Positions 5,342 to 8,100 of a DNA stretch of 8,100 nt are shown here, piece by piece. How positions within the stretch are numbered: position 1 is the first letter of the stretch; the number at the start of each line of letters is the position of its first letter. Below the pieces are notes generated by a model. That model ran no database searches. It was not told the origin of the DNA and was given only the letters and a program-made list of their open reading frames with translations. The position numbers and the translations under genes are program-made. Source of the DNA: Candidatus Nitrosopumilus sp. (GTDB lineage: Archaea; Thermoproteota; Nitrososphaeria; Nitrososphaerales; Nitrosopumilaceae); the NCBI GenBank assembly GCA_013002265.1, contig JABDKK010000076.1, positions 1 through 8,100 of the forward strand. Direction: 5' to 3'.

Positions 5342-6076
5342 TTATTGCCTGAATTTCTTCAAGTCAATCATTTGGTTACGTAGTTCTTGCAGTTGTTCTC
5401 GAATAGAATCTACTTGTACATCATTGCCTTCAGATATTGCAGACTGTAACTGTCTTAGAAGATACAAAAATTGGACTTTGCTCTCTGCTTGTTCTGAGCT
5501 TAGCGTTCCATCGTTGATCTTTTGTTCAATCTTTGCTATCTTGCTTTCAATTTCTTGAGGATCAGACAGTGTATTCTTGTAGTCTTTGCCAGAATGTCTT
5601 TCATTCTTCATTGAATGGTCATACTCCTTTGTTACTATCGAAGTGTTTGTAACATCAGCTGCATCTACTACAAAGATAGTCTTAGTTACTGTCTCTGAGT
5701 TCGAATCCTTGTTCTTTTCAATCAATTTCCAAACGACAAACTTTTCACCGTTCTCATTGACTACCTTTGCCATCTTACCCTTTGTGATAGCAAGTCCTGC
5801 ATTCTCTGCTACAACTGCAGCGTCGCTCAATTTGACAGTCACTCTGGATTTTAATTCCTCATAAACTGCTTTTTTGTCCTCAACTTCAGACATGTCAGGA
5901 ACTGCTATTGAGCCGACAAATCCCTCAACCATTACTGTTTTATGACCTTTGTGTGCCTTCTTGTCGTAGTCATACGAGTTATCCCCCGATTCCGCTATGA
6001 CGTTTGGTGCTATTGCAACAAACATTAACGCAAAGACTGCAACAAACACAGGCAACATTATTTTTTTGTTTGTCAT
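5342..6076 (-). CDS. Exported PepSY-like protein with C-terminal coiled coil
   Basis: This gene encodes 244 residues. Residues 1-29 are a signal peptide with a basic start, a hydrophobic core and a VIA cleavage motif. Residues 30-47 are a His/Asp/Tyr/Lys-rich linker that might bind metal. Residues 80-142 look like a PepSY-type domain: VKLSDAAVVAENAG, then a Gly/Lys turn, then paired strands in KVVNENGEKFVVWKLIE and TKTIFVVDAAD. Residues 172-242 are charged heptad-like helices, probably a coiled coil. PepSY domains are often found in exported proteins that modulate proteases or sense signals, but no specific role follows here. It is transcribed divergently from the histidine kinase and shares a promoter element with it, so it may be a target or an accessory sensor of that system. 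TGATATAA 22 nt before the ATG indicates a leaderless mRNA. Confidence 0.75.
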   Translation of the reverse strand: MTNKKIMLPVFVAVFALMFVAIAPNVIAESGDNSYDYDKKAHKGHKTVMVEGFVGSIAVPDMSEVEDKKAVYEELKSRVTVKLSDAAVVAENAGLAITKGKMAKVVNENGEKFVVWKLIEKNKDSNSETVTKTIFVVDAADVTNTSIVTKEYDHSMKNERHSGKDYKNTLSDPQEIESKIAKIEQKINDGTLSSEQAESKVQFLYLLRQLQSAISEGNDVQVDSIREQLQELRNQMIDLKKFRQ

Positions 6077-6097
6077 AAGTAATTCAGAATCAAATTA

Positions 6098-6105
6098 TTA
6101 TATCA
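6098..6105 (-). promoter_or_regulatory. TATA box of the PepSY-like gene
   Basis: On the minus strand, TGATATAA ends 22 nt before the ATG at 6076, giving a leaderless transcript. The same octamer occurs in the divergent kinase promoter. Confidence 0.6.
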
Positions 6106-6118
6106 GAATAACAATAGA

Positions 6119-6132
6119 ATTGCGGCATGCTC
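6119..6132 (-). promoter_or_regulatory. Shared upstream element, copy facing the PepSY-like gene
   Basis: On the minus strand this reads GAGCATGCCGCAAT, exactly 13 nt upstream of TGATATAA. It matches the copy at 6164-6177 at 12 of 14 positions, both differences being transitions. The position, about 45-50 nt before the predicted transcription start, suits an activator site. Confidence 0.6.
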
Positions 6133-6163
6133 AATCAAAAAAGTTAACTTGTAATTCAGTAAC

Positions 6164-6177
6164 GGGCATACCGCAAT
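6164..6177 (+). promoter_or_regulatory. Shared upstream element, copy facing the histidine kinase gene
   Basis: On the plus strand this reads GGGCATACCGCAAT, exactly 13 nt upstream of TGATATAA. With the copy at 6119-6132 it forms a widely spaced inverted repeat between the two divergent genes. Confidence 0.6.
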
Positions 6178-6190
6178 AGCAATGCTTTGT

Positions 6191-6198
6191 TGATATAA
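6191..6198 (+). promoter_or_regulatory. TATA box of the histidine kinase operon
   Basis: TGATATAA predicts transcription from about 6219, by analogy with the divergent promoter. This leaves a leader of about 60 nt before the kinase ATG. A second weaker candidate, TTTGTTATAC (6239-6248), would give a leader of about 9 nt. Confidence 0.5.
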
Positions 6199-6218
6199 CA
6201 CAAAAAATAAAAACAAAC

Positions 6219-6257
6219 ATGAGCTCAGTGTGGAATACTTTGTTATACGCTGAATGA
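6219..6257 (+). CDS. Possible 12-codon leader ORF upstream of the kinase
   Basis: An ATG lies 21 nt after TGATATAA, the same spacing as the leaderless start of the divergent gene. It opens a frame coding MSSVWNTLLYAE and ends in TGA followed at once by a second TGA. The frame differs from that of the kinase, whose ATG is 22 nt further on. It may be a translated leader that influences kinase expression, or just a chance ATG at the transcript start. Confidence 0.25.
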   Translation: MSSVWNTLLYAE

Positions 6258-6279
6258 TGATTAGATAGATTTTATTGTC

Positions 6280-7980
6280 ATGCTCAAAGTTGAGGTATTG
6301 AATTTGTTTAGATCTGTAAATAAGAAAAAAGGGGTTTGGTATGTGATTCCAATAATTGTCGTAACCCTGTTGATTGCAATAACCATAGAGGTGCATAACA
6401 ATCAGGAAAAACACATCAAGGAGACTCTGCTGAAAGACCAGATCGAAATACAGCAGACGGTTACAGAAGCAATTGCCAACAACATCAGTTCTGAGATGAG
6501 ATTGATTTTAGCTGAAATGAAAATACTGGCAAGCTCAGACGAATTGCAAAAGGATCTTGGTACTGCAGCGTCCAGTAAGCTGATACAAGAAACATTTCAG
6601 AAAATGAATTCCATAGCTCCAACAGTACAGATACTTGCGATAGATGACAATGCAGAAGTACTATCTCAAGTAAGCCGTCATCATGCAAAACTAGTAGGAA
6701 AAAACCTGAAGTGGGACTCAATATTTATGGATGAGGATCAAAAATCCCTAGAATCAAAGATAGGCGTTATTCGTGGCCATCCTTTCAAAGGAGTTGAATT
6801 ATTTATCATTACCCCTGTAATTGAAAACGAAAATGGATTGCCAAAAGGATTTCTGGTAGTGACACTTCCGCCAGATAGATTTTTTGCAAGACACGGAAAC
6901 ATTTATGATCTTGATTCACAATTTATTGTAGTACTTGACCGTTCCCATACCTACGTATCTACCCCTACAGAACAATTGATTGGAAAAAATTTCTTTGATG
7001 AATCATCACAGGAACACTTTGGCTATAACGAGGTCCAAAATGAACAATATAAAAAAGTCTTTTCAGGCAATTTTGCATACGCCCTTTATGATTATGGGCT
7101 AGGAGAAAGACTGAACACAGGATATCCCATCTCCATTGAAGGCAATGATGAGTTTTTCTTGTTTGTCATTACTCCTACCAGTACGATTTATGGAGAGGTC
7201 GGTGAATTGGTTTTTGCAGACAAAGTTCAGACCTCACTGTTGATAGTTGTAATAGCCGTGATTCTGGGAATTTTACTCTTCAGTCGTACCAAGGCATTTG
7301 AAAAAGAAAATTTGGCTACAATAGGACAGTTATCATCTAATATTGCACATGACATGAGAAATCCTCTTGGCGCAGTCAAAAGCTCAACAAGAAGAATTCA
7401 AAATCAGAACAACAAAATCAGCAACCAGGTAATCTCAGATGAAACTTTACGAATAGATCGTGCAGTGAAACGAATGTCACATCAGATCGAAGGCGTGTTA
7501 AATTATGTACGTTCAACCCCAATCATACCAACTGAAATATCTGTAAGAGAGATGCTGAATTATTCCTTGGATATTGTAAACGTCCCAGAAAACATCAATG
7601 TAACCCTTCCAGAAAATGACGTAACAATTCAATGTGATTCAGAAAAAATAGAAAACGTGTTTGTGAACTTGATCCTAAATGCAGTTCAGGCAATAGACAA
7701 TGATACAAATGGGTCTATCACGATAAAATTGGAAGAGAAAACAAGCAATGTAAAGATAGAGTTTGAAAATTCTGGACCGCCAATTCCCAATGACAAACTT
7801 CCACACATCTTCAAACCCTTGTTTACTACAAAGCTCAAGGGGACAGGTCTTGGACTGTCAGGATGCAAAAATATCATTGAACAGCACAAGGGCAAGATCA
7901 GCGCCACATCAAATCCAGTGGTATTTACAATAACTCTTCCCAAAAAAATAGATGATAAATCGATTGAAAGGCTGGATTAA
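6280..7980 (+). CDS. Membrane sensor histidine kinase with double-Cache extracellular domain
   Basis: This gene encodes 566 residues. Membrane helices lie at about 19-38 and 317-335. The roughly 280 residues between them face outward and look like a dCache sensor, with two similar strand-loop units: ILAIDDNAEVLSQ (118-130) to LVGKNL, and FIVVLDRSHTYVSTP (215-229) to LIGKNFF. The cytoplasmic part has the H-box IAHDMRNPL with phosphoacceptor His357, the N-box FVNLILNAVQAI (Asn467), the G1 region FENSGPPIP (495-503), the F-box HIFKPLFTTK (509-518) and G2 GTGLGL (521-526), so the kinase core looks complete. No HAMP domain is seen. The ligand is unknown, and dCache domains commonly bind small organic molecules. 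The partner response regulator follows 49 nt downstream. The ATG at 6280 lacks a Shine-Dalgarno sequence, and an in-frame stop lies at 6262. Confidence 0.93.
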   Translation: MLKVEVLNLFRSVNKKKGVWYVIPIIVVTLLIAITIEVHNNQEKHIKETLLKDQIEIQQTVTEAIANNISSEMRLILAEMKILASSDELQKDLGTAASSKLIQETFQKMNSIAPTVQILAIDDNAEVLSQVSRHHAKLVGKNLKWDSIFMDEDQKSLESKIGVIRGHPFKGVELFIITPVIENENGLPKGFLVVTLPPDRFFARHGNIYDLDSQFIVVLDRSHTYVSTPTEQLIGKNFFDESSQEHFGYNEVQNEQYKKVFSGNFAYALYDYGLGERLNTGYPISIEGNDEFFLFVITPTSTIYGEVGELVFADKVQTSLLIVVIAVILGILLFSRTKAFEKENLATIGQLSSNIAHDMRNPLGAVKSSTRRIQNQNNKISNQVISDETLRIDRAVKRMSHQIEGVLNYVRSTPIIPTEISVREMLNYSLDIVNVPENINVTLPENDVTIQCDSEKIENVFVNLILNAVQAIDNDTNGSITIKLEEKTSNVKIEFENSGPPIPNDKLPHIFKPLFTTKLKGTGLGLSGCKNIIEQHKGKISATSNPVVFTITLPKKIDDKSIERLD

Positions 7981-8018
7981 TAACAATTTTAATAATTCAT
8001 GATTCAAACATGATAAAA

Positions 8019-8023
8019 GAGGT
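8019..8023 (+). promoter_or_regulatory. Shine-Dalgarno site of the response regulator gene
   Basis: GAGGT lies 6 nt before the ATG at 8030. A Shine-Dalgarno site here, unlike the leaderless genes nearby, fits translation as an internal cistron of the kinase operon. Confidence 0.6.
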
Positions 8024-8029
8024 CTTTTG

Positions 8030-8100
8030 ATGCATGACAAGAAAATTCTCCTAGTTGATGATGATTCGGACTTTTTAGAGTCCACTCAGCTGATGTTGAT
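8030..8100 (+). CDS. Response regulator receiver domain, 3' partial
   Basis: The first 23 residues are visible and the gene runs off the window. KKILLVDDDSDFLEST (4-19) is the first beta strand of a CheY-like receiver, with the acidic pocket Asp10-Asp12 that holds Mg2+. The phosphoacceptor Asp, expected near residue 53, and any output domain lie beyond the edge, so it cannot be said whether it binds DNA. It starts 49 nt after the histidine kinase stop on the same strand and is almost certainly its cognate partner. If it carries a DNA-binding output domain, the paired elements at 6119-6132 and 6164-6177 are its obvious candidate targets. Confidence 0.85.
   Translation, partial: MHDKKILLVDDDSDFLESTQLML

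Noticed and set aside
6103..6414. 103-codon minus-strand ORF across the divergent promoter
   Set aside because: It runs over both promoter elements and antisense into the histidine kinase start. Its composition reflects AT-rich spacer and antisense membrane-helix codons.

Overview
The window looks like part of a chromosome of an ammonia-oxidising archaeon of the Nitrososphaerota (Thaumarchaeota), close to Nitrosopumilus or Nitrosarchaeum. The basis is the AT-rich sequence, archaeal TATA boxes about 25 nt upstream of start codons with mostly leaderless genes, a NirK-type copper protein, the IP-WVKN-WW-G-ISD-F repeat that I associate with secreted thaumarchaeal proteins, and several exported proteins of unknown function. 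The assignment comes from recognition, not from a database search.

Layout. Positions 2-556 (+) are the C-terminal part of a copper nitrite reductase-like cupredoxin protein, cut by the window edge and followed by a U-tract terminator. Positions 625-1557 (+) encode a short D-3-phosphoglycerate dehydrogenase-type enzyme. Positions 1670-2224 (+) encode a secreted protein whose frame continues, after a single in-frame TGA, to 2455 with a Cys-containing repeat and a C-terminal membrane anchor. On the minus strand, 2964-3620 and 2452-2967 are two translationally coupled exported proteins, convergent with the previous gene. Positions 3621-4103 hold no convincing gene but do hold a compact folded element, strong TATA-like sites and a short ORF. 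Minus-strand genes follow: a RibD_C/DHFR-like reductase (4104-4613), an SRPBCC protein with an unusual hydrophobic N-terminus (4680-5219), and an exported PepSY-like/coiled-coil protein (5342-6076). On the plus strand, a double-Cache sensor histidine kinase (6280-7980) and the start of a response regulator (8030 onward) form a two-component operon.

The strongest regulatory signal is the divergent intergenic region between the PepSY-like gene and the kinase. Both promoters carry the same element, GRGCATRCCGCAAT, then exactly 13 nt, then an identical TGATATAA TATA box, then 21-22 nt to an ATG. This suggests one regulator, plausibly the response regulator encoded here, controls both the exported protein and the two-component system. 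The other main oddity is the in-frame TGA at 2222-2224. It sits exactly where a repeated motif has cysteine, and it separates a secreted domain from its membrane anchor.
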